Part shown: positions 13,701-28,700 of the stretch, piece by piece
Numbering within the stretch: position 1 is the stretch's first letter
How the letters are laid out: every line of letters starts with the position of its first letter
Source: Calliopum simillimum
Taxonomy: Eukaryota; Arthropoda; Insecta; Diptera; Lauxaniidae
Direction: 5' to 3'
Assembly (NCBI GenBank): GCA_951812925.1
Contig: OX638370.1
Coordinates: 109,630,897-109,694,896, forward strand
Length of the DNA: 64,000 nucleotides
Notes under the pieces: model-generated
Databases searched by the model: none
Seen by the model: the letters and a program-made list of their open reading frames with translations, nothing else
Told to the model about the DNA's origin: nothing
Made by a program: the position numbers and the translations under genes

Positions 13701-16700
13701 TAGACTTTCTTGTTTTATTATTGGTGCTATTTTAGAGTACTGTAGAGTATTGAGGTGACGATATGTAAATGTCAACATCGCCACTATTCCACGTATTCAT
13801 TTTTTCTATTTTTCCTAGTTTCATTTGTTTTCAAACAAGATATTCAGTGGGTTTTATGACGACACGGATTAGAATTTTCATGGAATGGAATCAAATGGCA
13901 GTTTACTGGGTCTACATAGTTAATACTTACATTTTTATGAATGGTTTTCGGATTTAAGTCTGTAATATGTATATCCTTCAAGCTTAATTTTACTTCTGTG
14001 TATGATGATTTCACTATAACACCTGCGTCAAAATATTGCACCTTCATTGAAGCTATCGGACGTTGTTGGCACGTAATGAGCAGTAATACTTGTTCTAATT
14101 TAGCAACAATGTTGATTTTAATACTGTCGACAACTTTAGCGCGGTGTTTATGTACAACTACTTTCGGTACAGCTAACAAACCATCATCTGAATCATCTTC
14201 AAGAATTGTGCTCAATTTAGTTATCAGACCTTCACCCGCTCCAGCATCACCTATACGATCTTGTGGTGTTGTTGGTGCAGTTTTCGCAAGCACAACTTCA
14301 AATTTCTTCTCTAAATTATTTTGTATTTCCAATAATTTTAGTATATACTCTTGATGCAGCGTTATATGAAGTGCAGAAAAGTTCACAAAAATTAATTGTT
14401 CGGTTGAATTGTATTTTGTAGTAAATTCAGGCGATGTTTTATTAGCCATGGTGTATGAAATGGTAAGCAGGTATTGTAAGTCTTTAGAGAAGTTTGGAGT
14501 ATTGATTACTGATATTGTATTTTTTTTATCGTTGCAGTAATCAAATTGTTGCAAGTTGATTGCGCCCAGTCTGTTAAGTGAAAAAAAAAGATAATTTTTG
14601 ATTAAAAAATAAGTATAAATAAATATACGGCATCAATTTTTTATTCGTTCAACGGTCTACACTCATAGGTATAAGTATTTTGAGAAAAAAATTTTCAACC
14701 TATGTTAGATCCTTATACGATATATGTTTACATATCAAGAAAAGCAGAGTAATATATAAGTTCTATAAATGGTTTAACTTGTAAAAATGATAATAAGCCG
14801 AATGATAAAATGTATGGTGGCATAAGTATATTGACTTCACCTTTCGCATAATCACTGTTTTACAGCATTTTATCCGATCTTGATGTTTAATAGCTCAAAA
14901 TTGTCATCAAATTTTTAATTTCTAGATACTATAACTCAACTATTTTTTAACCGATACCAACAAGAAATAAACCATTAGAACAAAATTGTCTTTTAAACGA
15001 AATATCTGAAGTTGAAATCGGACTAGCCATTCTAGCCACGGTTCTGATGAAGTAAAGTCATACCTAGAGAAATAATTCAATTGCAACATCATCAAAATCT
15101 TAATTTTTAACCACTATAAGTCAACTATTTTTTAAACGATTCAAGCAAATAATACACCGTTAGAAACATAATTTAATTGTCTTTTAAAGGAAATATCTAG
15201 TTGAAATCGGACTAGCCGTTCTTTCTATTGATCAGATGAAGTGAAGTCATACCTAGAAAAATAGTTTTTTTTTTTAAACAGCAACACTGAACGACAAGAA
15301 AAAAATTTTTATTTTGTTTTTAGCCTCAGTACACTCCAAGTATGTAATCGAAATAAATTTCAATCGTTCGAAATTTTGCTGTAAAACTGTGAGTATGCGT
15401 TAGGTGATGTCAAAATACTTATGCCACCACCGTACATTTTTACTTTTGGCTCATTATAAGAACCTAAAATATTTTGAAATTTGTTTGTCCAAATACTTAT
15501 ACCTATGAGTGTATGTCAAACTAAGTGACAGTTTCAAAAATTTTTGGTTTAGCGGATAAACGACTCAGTTAATTTTTTTGTAATCGAATTTTAGCCGCTG
15601 TATGCAATGTAAAAGAAACCCAAACTCAAATTTACTTACTTGGCCTCAACAACCGTCTCATAGGTGCGTTGCGCCATATTCGCTTCCAGTTGTAGTATTT
15701 CGAATTTTATTAATTTCTCTACATTATCATCAATTTCTTGTAAAGTTAATCTAGTTTCATCAATGGTTTCATCAGAAACTGTTATTGCTGAATCTGGGCT
15801 ATTAACAGCTGTATCAAATGATGTTTGTGTTGTTGTAACAAATTCACTACCATCTTCATCATCTGATAATACTGTTGAATGTAAACATTGTTCAACAATA
15901 CTGGGTTTGACCTTATATAGCGTAACACCAAATTCTTTTAAAGTAAAGTTTAATTCCATATCTGTATATTGTATAATTTCAGTGCTCAACTGATCCTGAA
16001 CTGTTCTTCTAGCTGATTGTACCTTTCTAGCTTCGGCACTAAGGAAATTTGTTACAGATAGCATAGATGCTGCACTACTGACGGCTTTCATTAGAGGAGC
16101 AGGCTCCGGTATATCACTTTCTGGTTTCGGAATGCTTGTTAATATTTCCAATGCTAAATAAACGCGATTTTCTGTTATATTGATTTGTAAAGCTGGCACC
16201 TGTACATCAACTTTGGTTTTTGGTAAACGTGGATCATCCTTAACTGCACAAACATCAGCCTTTACGGTAAGAGAAGTTGGACGCAATATGTGCATTTCAG
16301 AGAGTGTAGCATCAGTAATCACATTTTCCCAAGGTTCATTTGGTTTCACTATTATCACCTTAAAATAAAATATTAAATAGAATCAGCGGAAAAGTTGTCA
16401 AAGTTGGTATTCAAAATATTTACATAAATCATAAGCATTTCGTTGAAGTCAAAAAAAATTTTCTTTGTTCAACAAAAAATTGTCAGCTCTCAGGCCTAAT
16501 AAAAGTGACAACTTCTTAAAACCAATAGTACAGTATACAATATTTATTGTATGATTTAAAAAGTTAATAATTAGTTTGAAAAGAAAAGCTTACTTGAATT
16601 GCCATCAAATTGATATTGAATGTATCATATGCTTTTTCCATTATTGTCTTTAAAATTTGTGCAGGATCAGCGCCTGTTTCAAATAATGTCGCCACAGATC

Positions 16701-19700
16701 CAATCAATACTTCGTGCGGCTTTGATGTTATATTCAACTGACCCAAACTGACAACAATCATTGCACTTTCACCTTCCACATATTTACCATTAATTGGAAC
16801 AATTAAAAGATTTGGTTTGAAATTAATATCGACTTCCATTATTGAACGATTATCAATAACATATTGCATGCCAGTTGCCGAACGCTCTTTGAGTTTTGAC
16901 ATTTTCTCGGTGGCAGTCTCTTGAAGTTCAGATAAATTAACCGTTTTTGGTGGTGCAAACGTTTTCATCAAATGCAATATCGTATCGGAATCGTAGACAA
17001 TTTGCAAGGGATTCGCACTAACTTTAATGCGCTGATCACATTTCTTATCCAATGGATTTGTTTCGAAAAATATATCGAGTAAATTGATTTCTTGCGCGAA
17101 TTTTGATGCTATTAAAATGGGTGGAGTACTGCCTTCAATTTCTAAACCACTCAATGTCATTTCTTTCATACCAGCAGTTAAGCTTAAAGTATATACAATA
17201 AAAAAATAAACATATTTGACATAGACGTGACATTTTAAAACAAAAGTTTACCTTATAGCATCTGCTGCTGGACGCTGTTCAATGTTACATGTTACCATTG
17301 AAAAATTCAATAGCATTATTGTCTTATATCCAAGTGATACTGTTTTTTCTTTTGTAGCAACATCAAAAAGTTCAAAAATATCATCATATAGTCCAATTTC
17401 TAAGGCAACTAGTTTGAAATTCATAATAGTTGCCACATAATCTTCTGGCACATCCTGTTTTGAACCGTCACCCTCATAGCCAATGGCTTTATAAAGTTTA
17501 TCCATTTCATCGGGTGTCATGGCGTCTTGAATTTGTTGCGCTAAAATTGTTTTTTAGATGAAAACAAACAATGAATCATTTTTTATTTTTTAAGCTGATT
17601 TGACCAATTTATTTAGTTGAAAAAATTGATGCAAAATACACTCATATAAACAATAAATCTTTTTGTTTTTATTAACTTACAAATATCACCATCTTCTTTA
17701 TCGCTATCTTTATTGGACGGTTTACCACCAAAGAATCCACCAAGCCAGCCTTTTTGTTTTGTTGTTTCTTCTTCTTGTTTTTTTAACTTATTCACTTCCA
17801 TCTTTACTCGTTGTCGTATCATTAGCAAATTAGTTAGATTTAGTTGCTTTTCCATCATTTCGCATTTTGATATTGCGGTTGAATGTGGTTTTGTTGACAG
17901 CTCTTTTGCCTTGTAGCACTGTTGCGGAAGAAAAATATGAAGCATTAGAGTTTGTTACCGAGTAAGCTATTTAAATCAAATAAAATAAAATCCTTAGGTG
18001 GTGGTCAGAGTGCGCGCTTTGAGCAAAGTCGTGGCGAAGGTTAAGTTGCGTATAGCGATCACTGTAGGCGCTTCGAGCAAAGATATGCGTCGAGCAAAGA
18101 ATAAGAGTGTAAAATAAAAAATAAAATGTAACAAATGCATAAAATGATCGCTATTTTACCTATTCTTTCATTTTCGTGTTTTAATTAGACAGAAACAAAT
18201 AAAAAAATTCAAAACAGCAAAGTTTTGCTTTCGCAATGCTGGTTTCTGCAACGCAAAATTCATTCTTTGTTTCCTTTTTTTTAAATGAAAACAAAACCAC
18301 TTGCCCGCTTTGCTTGAAGCGCTGCACACACTTTGTTTTGCATTTTTATAGCTCTATTGACCTCTATTTTATCTATTCTTTCATTTACCTGTTTTAATAC
18401 GAATGGAAATTCACAACAAAAATTAAAAACAAAGCATTTGCGGCGCTGCAAAACACTTCTAAAGCTAGTTTAAAGCTAAAGCGCAACGTTGCTCAAAGCG
18501 CGCACTCTGATCATGACCTAAAGCCATTTGGGATTGCCACCGCATTTTTTGTATAAGGAAAATATCTCTGAAAAATCAGTTAATACAAACCTTAGCATAT
18601 TCTCTACATGTTTGTCGATAATCGCGAATATAGCTCCATTGCCAATATCTATTTCTCTTTCTTATATTTTCTTCTAAGACAGCAGTAATTGCGAATTTCC
18701 ACCAAGCTTTATAATTATTTTTATATGCTAAAAGAAAATATATTAAAAATATATACAACAAACGCATTTTGTATTAGTATTTAAAAAAAAACAAACATAC
18801 GTAGATTAAATGGTCGATATTTTCTGTAAAGCATTCCAAGTTTCATGCGATTCATATTGTCACCAAACTTAAGTAAAGCCTTAAATAAATATAAAAAGAA
18901 ATGTAATTAAAATGAGCATTTAAAAATATATTGATGATTCGTTGTTTATACCTGAAATTGGTTGCCTGTCATACCAATATTAAGCTTATTCATTTCTAAA
19001 CATAAATCAATTTTTGGCAATGCAAATGGTGGATCATTATTTTCGGGATTCATATTAAGACGCAGCTTTGCAATGGAACTTATTGGGCCAATAACTGTAG
19101 TAAAATAACGCAAAATATAAGTTTTTAATCAAAGAATTATCAACAATACAAGATATGTGTTAAAAACATTACCATATTGGTAATACGCAGGCACTACCTC
19201 CTGTCGTGCGATATTATCACGAAATGTATTTGGTAAGTCATCTGGATCTTCGTCAGAAAACATGGTTGCGTGGCAATTCATATAAATCGATAATGAATCA
19301 AGATTTGCAATTTTATAGACGCGGCTAACTTGTTGTGTAAGATAGGTTTTTAGCCAATTTTCATCGGTGGTATATAATTCCAATTCGTGCAATGTAATAC
19401 CAAATGCCAGTGGAAAGCCTGTTGATGATCTATCTTCATAACGTATATGTACATTGGCAATTTTTACTTGTAAATTATTGACAATTTGTGCGGTAAGTTT
19501 TTCGGTAAAGCCAGGATCAGCTTTTGGCTTATCTGTGGAGAATAATTAAATCAAGATTAATAAAAAAATTACGTTGAGTTTTCAGATTAATGTTGCTAAA
19601 TTTTGAAGTCAGTTTTTTTCAGAAAATTTCCTTAAATTTTTTGATTAATTTGACATTTTAAGGAGTTTGTAAGAAGTATTGCAATAAAATACTCCAAGTG

Positions 19701-22700
19701 TTAACCAATATTTTTTTATTACACTAAATGTTTGACAATAAAAATAGCAAAATGTACTGATTTTCGGTTTACTCAAATATCTTTACAAATTTATGTATTT
19801 GTACCAAATCCCATCCATTTTAGTAGAACAGTCTCAAAGATATGAAGAATTTTATGATGTTATTTTCCTAGATATGGGTTTTTTTTTTTGTATTGGGGGC
19901 GCAATACCTCCTTGTTCAGTACCTTTTAAGTTTTCCATGGTGAATGGTACATAGATGCACCAATTTTTGTAATCATAGCTGGTAAAGGTGCAGAGATATA
20001 GCGTTTTGTGTATTTTTTTACCAGGGAGGGGGTTCCCTTGTACCCCTCAACGGCACCTTACCTCTTTAAGATCCTTCTTCAGACCATAACAAACAATTTA
20101 AAAAAAATAATGTAAATCGACAATGCAATTTCCGTAAGCTACATTGGGACACCATTTCATAATTGATAGTTAAAGATTTATAAGAGCACTCTACAAATGT
20201 TTGCATCAATGAAAACTTTACAAATGTTGGATCACGAAATATTGAATGAAAAACTTGAGGATTATGAAAAAGTGTTGATGCAAATCTTTTTAAATTGAAT
20301 TTAATACAAAATAACCTTCTGAAGTAGCTTTTCTTTCTCATCACAGTAATAATTAAAATCGATTTTAGAACTTACTTTTTCAATACAAATTCTTTAAAAT
20401 ATGTATACAACAAATATTTGAGCTCTTTTTAACTTTTATTAGTGCACTTTTTCTCAAGCACGTCATTTATTGTTCCGCTTGGTAAAGTTTCATATATATT
20501 CCCAATTATAAATGGGAAGCTCTTTTTTCAACTAACCTTTATCCAATTCTTTTTGTTGAGCTTCTTCGAGTGCTTTCAATTTGTCTTTTTTCCTTTGAAG
20601 ATCGAGTTTTTCCTCTTTTGCTTCATCATAAGCAGTTGCTAGTTTGGGTGAAATTAATATATGAAGATCTTGAATCTCTGCCACGGCAGGTTGACTGTAA
20701 AGATTTTTCCAAGGTATTTTTAAAACCAGTTCACCTGTTATTTTATAAAAAAAAAAGAAAAAAATAATTGTTAACAATTTTTAAATTTTTATTCTTAAAA
20801 AGTTCATTTACCTAAATATCCATAGACCAATTGTACGGGTAAATCTAAATCATCAAATGCACTTTCGCGCAATTTAAGATTATTTAGCACAACATCACCT
20901 GGAAAGGAAAGCAAAATAATTTGTTTAAATTGATTGAAATATGTATAATATTAAGCAATGTTATCAATAGAGTTATAAACGATCTAGAGTAACGAGCTGA
21001 GTAACAGGGTAAAAGTGCACTCAGTTACTCTGAATAGTGAGCATACTCAATATTTTGCACGAATATGTGCTTTTTGTTTCTCAAAATAATTTAAGCTGAC
21101 AACAAAAAAAAAAAAAAAAGATTTTGTAATTGAATATTATGCTCACATTCAAATTTTTATTTTTGATGAACGAAAATTGCCTTTCAATCATAAACATATT
21201 CAAACGTTTCTATAGAAATAGAAATAGTAAAAAAAGGCAAAAGTGTAAGATTATTTTACACTAGAAAATAGCTTAACTAAAAGGGTGAAAGAGTAACAGA
21301 TTAACTTAGGTATATTTTGTTGTGGTTTTGCACTGTTACCCTGTTACTCTGTTACTCAGGACGTTACTCTAGATCGTGAATACCTCTAATGTTTTGTCTA
21401 TAGATTAAAAGAGAAATTTATAGTTTTTCTCTGTGATGTCACAATTTTGAGAAAGCCTTACTTCAAAATGCAAAAAAAACTTTTTTTATCTCAATCAGGC
21501 CTTAATAGCTCGACAGCAAAACAAAATTGAGTGGATTGGAAAACGCCATAGTGTTCATTATACAAAAATCTTCATGAATCTTGGTTTGTAAAAAAAAAGC
21601 ATCACTATAGTTAATTTTATTTAGACCTTTTCATTTTTCATACAAATCCTATGTAAATAAAACATTAAGGTCGCTCTAACAGAGTGACCTTTATATATGA
21701 TCCAATTCGGTTGAAATTTGGGAAAGATATTAATAATCATGATTGGAGCAAGGTTAGCCCTGTGGAGAATATAAATTTCAAACATTTTAAAAAATAGACC
21801 ACCCTACTGCAAAGTTATTTCATAATTTCAATTTCAAGCTAATTTAATTCACTAGAAGATGTGATTTTTCATCTGTTCATAATATTGCAAAAACAAAGTA
21901 TCGGTACAAGTATGACTCACAGTTGATAGCTTTTTTTTACAAAAAAAAAAAAAAAAAAAATACGACAGATAACAACTCAATTTAAAATTTTCGCAATACT
22001 TAGTTTATACTATAGCCAATAGAGAAATACACAGGTACACAAAAAAAACAATGGAATGAACTTCTAACTAGACATATGTACCCTTAGGGGCTGTCCATAA
22101 ACTCCGTGACGCTCCTAGGGGGGGGTTCGAGCAAGCGTCACGCTTAGTGTATTTTATTTATTTTTTATATGAAGCTACCGTCACATAGGGGGGGGGGTTC
22201 AAAATAGCTAATTTTAGCGTCACGGAGTTTATGGACAGCCCCTTACTTACTTTTCTACGCTGAATCCAAATTCTAAATCCGTTGTCAGAATTGCTTAAAT
22301 ATCAGCAGAAAACGCTGTTTTCAGGCGTATTTCTATTTTTTAATGGCATCGACTAGCCATAATCTTTCTTATCAAACTATACCTTTAAACTTTTCCGATT
22401 GGACTGCTACTTTCCGAGTTATCTACCTCTAAAGAAAAGGCATACAATTTTTAAGTGTTTTTTAGGCATAAATCGGTTTTTTTCTACATATATAATGTAG
22501 TCCGTTTACTTCAGAGGGTGATATCTCGGAAAGTTAAGGTCCGATTGGAAAAGTTTAAAGATTAATTCTGCGTTTTCTACGAAATCATGCAGGAATGTAA
22601 GCAATTCGTAATTCGAATTCAGTGTTGAAAAGCACGTAAGAGTCTAGTCAAAAGTTAATTTAAATTTTTTTTTATTTTGTGTGCCTGTGTTATGCATCAA

Positions 22701-25700
22701 AATTTCAGTAAGCTCAACTCCAAAAGCATTCAACATGCAGGTTCTATCAAATAAAAACAATTTAAATGAATTTAAACACGCAACTGGCGAGAAAATTTAA
22801 AAACAAATGTGGTAACAGAGAATGCGGTTGACACCAAACATTTATGACAAAAGTAAAAGCGACGCTGCCAAAAACAAAACACAAATAAAAATATAAATTT
22901 TTAAAATTTTTGTGACATCATTTAATTAGAATTCGTTCTTTAAATGAAATTATGTATGGTAGTCATAAATCATATGCTTGGGGTTAAGGTTAAAGATCAA
23001 TTAACTTTTTCTTTTTACTGTGGTAAAAAATTATTTGAACATGTACGTATAATTAGATCATACTCTTGAGTTTTATAATTTTTGCATACTATGGTGATAT
23101 TTTGTTCGACCTTGTGATTTTAAAATTTTTTGTCTAGGACCTAGAGCCTGAAGAAACTTAGACAAAAAAATTTTTGCATACTTTTATTTTCTTTAAATGA
23201 TCTGTTAAATGAATGTTAAACTGTCAGTAATAGTTTCATCAGCGGAATATTTTGACCATAATAGGCATTGATTTACGTAATACTATAAAAGTAGAGTATT
23301 GGTTTGGTTGAAGCGTCTGATCTAACTATATAAATTCGAATTATAGATTTTTCTCTTGAATATATCCTGGGGAACATAGACTCTAAGAGAGAATATAATC
23401 GGTAAGCCATTTCAGTCTACTTAGTTGCGCTCCAAATTTTCTCACTAGTACCTACTCAATGGTATTGGATAGCAAATGTTCTCAACATCTATCTGTCATA
23501 AAGCTTTCTATTATTCGGCATACCCTTCTTATTGTCAAAACTTCGGCTTGATAAGCTATGGCGTCGACAAGTGTCGACATCTTTTGTCAAATATCTTACA
23601 AAACTAGAGTAATAGCCCATACAGTTTTTCCTAGCGCATAGTTTGAAATTGGATTTCATATTTAGTTAACAGTCATTCCTTGAATAGCGCAACAAGATTT
23701 GGCTTCACTATCTCGGATTTTGCTGAAATTTACTAATAACATGGTTTCGTCTCAGGCTAAAATCATTGAAAGTGTCAAAAAACATTCTTTGCTTTTTTTT
23801 CTGCGAATTTTGGGGAGGTTGAAAAAATTAAAACATCGGCAAATTATAACAAATACTACTTGCTAAAATTGTCCAAAGCTTTGAACATTTCTCATCCGAT
23901 CTTCATGTTCAGATATATTTTGGAAAAGAATTGAGTCAGGCACAAAGTAAGTTCTTGTATTTGGCAATAAGTTACATTTTTAGTACTCTGTTAGTGCTAA
24001 GACTTATGCCGTACTTTTTTGATCTTTCAAAATATTTTTTTTTTCGAAAGAAACCAAAATTACCTTTCATATGAACTCAAAACACAGGATTTTCACCCGC
24101 AGTTAAACCTTTTATTTTGATTTGGAAAAAGTTGAAATCGAATTGAAAAAATATCAATTTGGTGTGGAAAAGGTTTAAATTGGAGTGGAAATTCTGTGCC
24201 ACTAATATTTTACAATTTTACAATATGAATTCGACCGATGCGGCTTTACTTGGACATTTCTTTACCGATTTTCGTATTCTGATATTTTTTGGAGAGGTAG
24301 TGAATCACACTATTCACACAAAGTAAGTTTTTTGCTATTTGGCAAAAAGTACTTGTTTACGTCCAATTTTTATTTTATTTTTTTTTATTTTTTGTGAAAA
24401 TATAATTCAATGTTGTGGCCTTGAAGCAAGTAAATTTTAAAAAAATCTACGCCCAGCTCATGCTTTATAAAAAAACACTAGTTTGCAACCGAATTCGCTT
24501 TAAAGTTGTTAGGAAAAATGTGTTTACACGGAGAAAAATGAGTATCATAAATTTTACTCCACTCAATTAGTAAAAAAAATTCAAGTAATTAACACTAAAT
24601 TTCAAACATAAATAAACATGCGGATGAACTACTTATTTGATAATTCCGTAAATTAATATTCACAAATAAAATATAATCAAATAATAAAGTTATATTTATT
24701 CTAAATAAATTGCCTACATTTTCCTATATGTTGAGTAAATAATTACTTTGTTATTCTAGTAAAAGTATTTATGTTTCTCTTTTTTTGTTTGTTTTTTTTT
24801 TTAACTTTACAGTAAGTTAAAAATTTATCAAAAAAATACTAAACTGTTAGATTATTAAAAAATTCTGCATTTACCTAAACAGTAAGGTAAAATTGATTAT
24901 TGAGCAGTTGCGCCTATATTGACAAGAAATTATAGTAAAATTTACTAGAAATAAAGTAGTTAGTACGAACTACTTTTTTTTTTTTTTTTTTCGTGTAGGG
25001 TGCTGCTGTATTCGCTGATAAGCTCTGTAAGTATGTGGAAATATGCTGTGACATACTTATTTAAGTTTTTAAAGTAAATACAACTGTATTTATTACGAGT
25101 CCAATAACTTTATTAGATAACAATCAAAAATAGTTACACCATACAATGATTTACTATGTTTAGTTTCCTTTACAGACTGATTTACAAACTTTGAATGGTT
25201 TTCATAAAAACACTTTGGATTTTTTACAATGATTCCTTTTAATACGTTTACGAAATAGCATACTATTTTATATAAGAAATTATAACACTGGCCAGCAAAT
25301 TTAAAACTTTTTTCTGCTGATCATGGAGATTTTGGACCTTCTATTTATTTCCGAATCTGTATTCAGTCATATGGTGCACATTAAGGATAAAGTGTAATTT
25401 ATTTTAGCTAAAGGCATCGAATAGCTATATACCTCCTCTACAACTTGGTGGTCTGTCGTCTGGAAAAACCTTTGTAGAACTGTGCTATCAAATAGTTTCT
25501 TAATTAAGACTTTTTATTGTAGATTTGTTAACTAGTGTAATTAATTAATTGGACTTCTATCTACCGACATCAAAAAATGTAAACAAAAATTGTAGAACAA
25601 ATTGATAAATGGTAATTACATTAATAATACTTATTTATTAAAAATAAAGACGATAAAGCCTTTAGATTGTGTCGAATATTATGTTTAAATTCAAATTATA

Positions 25701-28700
25701 ACTTATTCATGTCTATTTAATGGGAAGTTCAAATAAACATGATAATGATATCTTCCAATAATCGCCAAAAAGACTTAATCGATAGGATTTTCGTTTTTTG
25801 ACAGCATTCGATAGTTTGCTTTCATAATCTTCTACTTTTTAAAGTTCGTAACTGTAAAAAGAATCGTTAGGGAGTTATAGCGAAAGTAATTTTGACTTCG
25901 CTGCATGCGAAAATAATTCAAAAAAACCTTCTACTGCAAAATGTTCTTTTTGTCGGATAAGTCGTATTTTAAAATTGACCTTCATTGAAATTGTTTTCAC
26001 TATGGCTCTATAACGATTCTTTTTAAGTTATGAATTCAAAGATGAAAGACGATTCACCATTGTCTTACGATATACCAATATAAATTTTAGAATGATCGAT
26101 CACAATAGAGACAAGAAATCGTCAAATAACTGATGAAAAGTCGAAAGAAATTCCAAATCCATCACAGTAAGAAATTTTTCATGCAATTCTTTACAGTTTC
26201 CGGCGTCAATTTATTGATGCAATTAATGAAGAAATTGAGAAGCTTCATAAACGACTGTTTTAATAAGTGGACCTATTGGCTGAAAAAAAGCGTTGAAATG
26301 AATGGCGATTATATGGAGAAGATAAAAAGGGATGAAGATTAAAAATAAATAAAAAAAAATATTTTCGTGTTTTTCTTCTAGCATTCTCAGCGAACTTTTG
26401 TTAGTCCCTCTGTATTTCTATCAAAAAACGAATATTCAAAGTCGCTCGATATGTTTTTTTTTTTTTTTTTTTTTAAGAATTTTTTGTAATGAAGAAGGTT
26501 TGTTTTGGTGGTTTTGTTTTGATGGATGGTTTTGACAAAATGCTGTCGAAATTTTTTGTAAATGAAAAGGATTTATTTTGATGGATCTTTTCGATTTGAT
26601 TGAATGCTGTGAAAGCATTTCTTTTCGATATTTATTTAAATAAATTTAAATATTAAAAGGCTAGCTGTTGATTTTTTTTTTTTTTAGATTTAAAAGTGTC
26701 GTGATTTACAATTCAAGAATATTATTAATAAATAAAATATAAAGAAAAAATCATTGAACAGAAATGGCTCGTTTTAATCAGTCACATGTATAACAATTAT
26801 CAAAACAAAAGATTTATGGTTCTAAATAAAACAAAACCAAACATATATAAACATCGCTAACTAAAACATGCCACTTAAGTATGTATACAAACATTTGTCA
26901 ATAAACTACTCTTATCGAAAAACTTGTTTGTTTACAGTGTTTAGTTTTTCATTTGTTTTTTTTTTTTTTTTGTTAAAATGAAACAAGATTTTTTCTTAAA
27001 TTCTTTAATAAGAGGAGCAATGAAAAAGCCATACAAACTAAGCAACAAGATACACCTTCAGAAAGCATTGACCTTCCATTGTTCTACAACAGTGGTGGCG
27101 AACATTTTCAAAATTATTTTTATGTTTTAAAATTATGCATCGCTTAACATAATAATAATACTGTATATTTATATTTTGAAGATATTTTTATGAATTCATT
27201 TAACGTTGATTGTTATTGTTTTATATACATACATATATACTAGGGTGGGCCAAATTGTATGGACGAAATTTTATCGACCTCGGCTACCCCCCTATGTGAA
27301 AGTTCATTCAATTTTATGATTATTTGTCCAAGGAACCATACCCCTGCGTTCAACTTTAGTTCGGCGCATTTTTGGTCGAAAATTTTACCTTGTATTAAAT
27401 ATTTTTTTTATTTTCATACTAAATTTTGAAAATTCTTATAGAGACAAAAGTAATGTCAATATGATTTGGCTGATATTCTATCAGTAATCAATTAAATAAG
27501 GTTCTGTTTACACGAAAAGTTTACTTGATAGTGTGGAATTGATGGTACGAGGGGCCTAACAAAAGTTCGCTTAGTTGAATTGAAAAAACTTTTAAATTTA
27601 TAACTTTATTCTTAATCGATAAATCCATCTTGAAAAACAGTCTTCAAAATCGGCTTTTTGCAGTTTTGCAATTTCATCATTAACCGCATTTCTTATCTCC
27701 TCATTGCTGTTGAAGACTTTCCCTCTCAAATTTTTTATTTTTTATTTTTGGAAACAACCAGAAGTCACAAGGCGCTAGATCTGGGGAATAAAGTGCGGAC
27801 GAATTTCTTCGATGCCTGAAAGCACAATAAAATCGGTCGTTTTTTCAGCAGTGTGCGCTGGCGCATTATCGAGATGTAGAAAGTAGCGGCGTAGCTCCTT
27901 TTTTTGGCGTTTCCCAATAAATATTGGAAGACTTCTGGTAAACAGGTTTCAGTATACATACTACTTAGCAGTAACCGTCTGACCTTTTTCCAAAGAAATA
28001 GCAGCTACAACTTCCTCTCTGGTGAAGTAAACTGACATCATTACTTTTGTTGCTGACTTTTTTTTGCTTTACTTTAACAGGTGGTCTTGCACTTTCTGGG
28101 CTCCATACCATGGATCGTTGTTTGGTTTCAGGGTCGTACTTCTAAAACCATGCCTCATCACCTGTTACTAATTTCTTGAAAGTGTTAGACTCTCCTTTTT
28201 TGAATTTTTCAAGAAAATACTTAGCAAAACACACACGTGCCTCTTTTTGAGCATCATTTAAAATTTTAGGAACCCATCGTGTAGATTTCTTCGTGTATCC
28301 AAGATCATTTTTAGTATTCGCGATACAGCCATGGCATTCAAACCCAGTTTTTCAGCAATGATTTGCTGGGTCAATCTTGGATCTTCGTCAATTTTAAACT
28401 TAACCAGCGTTACACATTCATAATCAGTCGAAGATTTTGTGCGGCCTTCTCGATGTTCGTCCTCCACAGAAAAATTACGTGCCTGGAATCTTCGGGACCA
28501 CTTTGAAATAGTCACGAGGGATGGCGCATTAACTTCAAAATGCTATTTGGCATTCATTAAATATTTCCATAAGCTTGAGCTTACGTCGAAATCCAAAAAG
28601 AATAGCAAACCGAATCTCTTGCTGCGTTGGCATTGGAATATCTGCTGACATTGTTACACGAAATTAACGTTTTCTTCTCTCCATTTTGACCGATCTTTCT

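Larger units (their letters stand above)
7654..17918 (-). other. Vps13: Vps13 exons 8-22: extended chorein groove and FFAT-like linker
   Basis: Exons: 17681-17918, 17252-17540, 16594-17182, 15640-16358, 13931-14570, 13400-13555, 11355-11724, 11139-11284, 10936-11074, 10693-10872, 10316-10603, 9385-9594, 9217-9323, 8781-9153 and 7654-7847. They form the repeating groove segments of the lipid-transfer rod. Landmarks are the Gly-rich GWLGGFFGG hairpin at about 17720-17760, [17 protein letters not shown], the acidic [13 protein letters not shown] stretch at about 15840 and the conserved [21 protein letters not shown] joint across exons 13 and 14. For exon 17 I chose the GTGAGT donor at 10692. It keeps phase 1 and gives an 89-bp intron, whereas a later GTAACG would leave only 38 bp. 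Introns 7, 11 and 13 are enlarged by TIR elements, and intron 18 by an inverted GGCGTTATTTC array. Confidence 0.95.

Noticed and set aside
15664..15993. Plus-strand open frame over Vps13 exon 11
   Set aside because: It is an antisense shadow of the conserved exon; Ser-rich composition comes from the complementary codons.
24530..25010. A TIR element ending in ACACGGAG/CGTGTAGG
   Set aside because: Only about 8-10 bp at the ends match and the arms diverge at once, so it is not safe to call.
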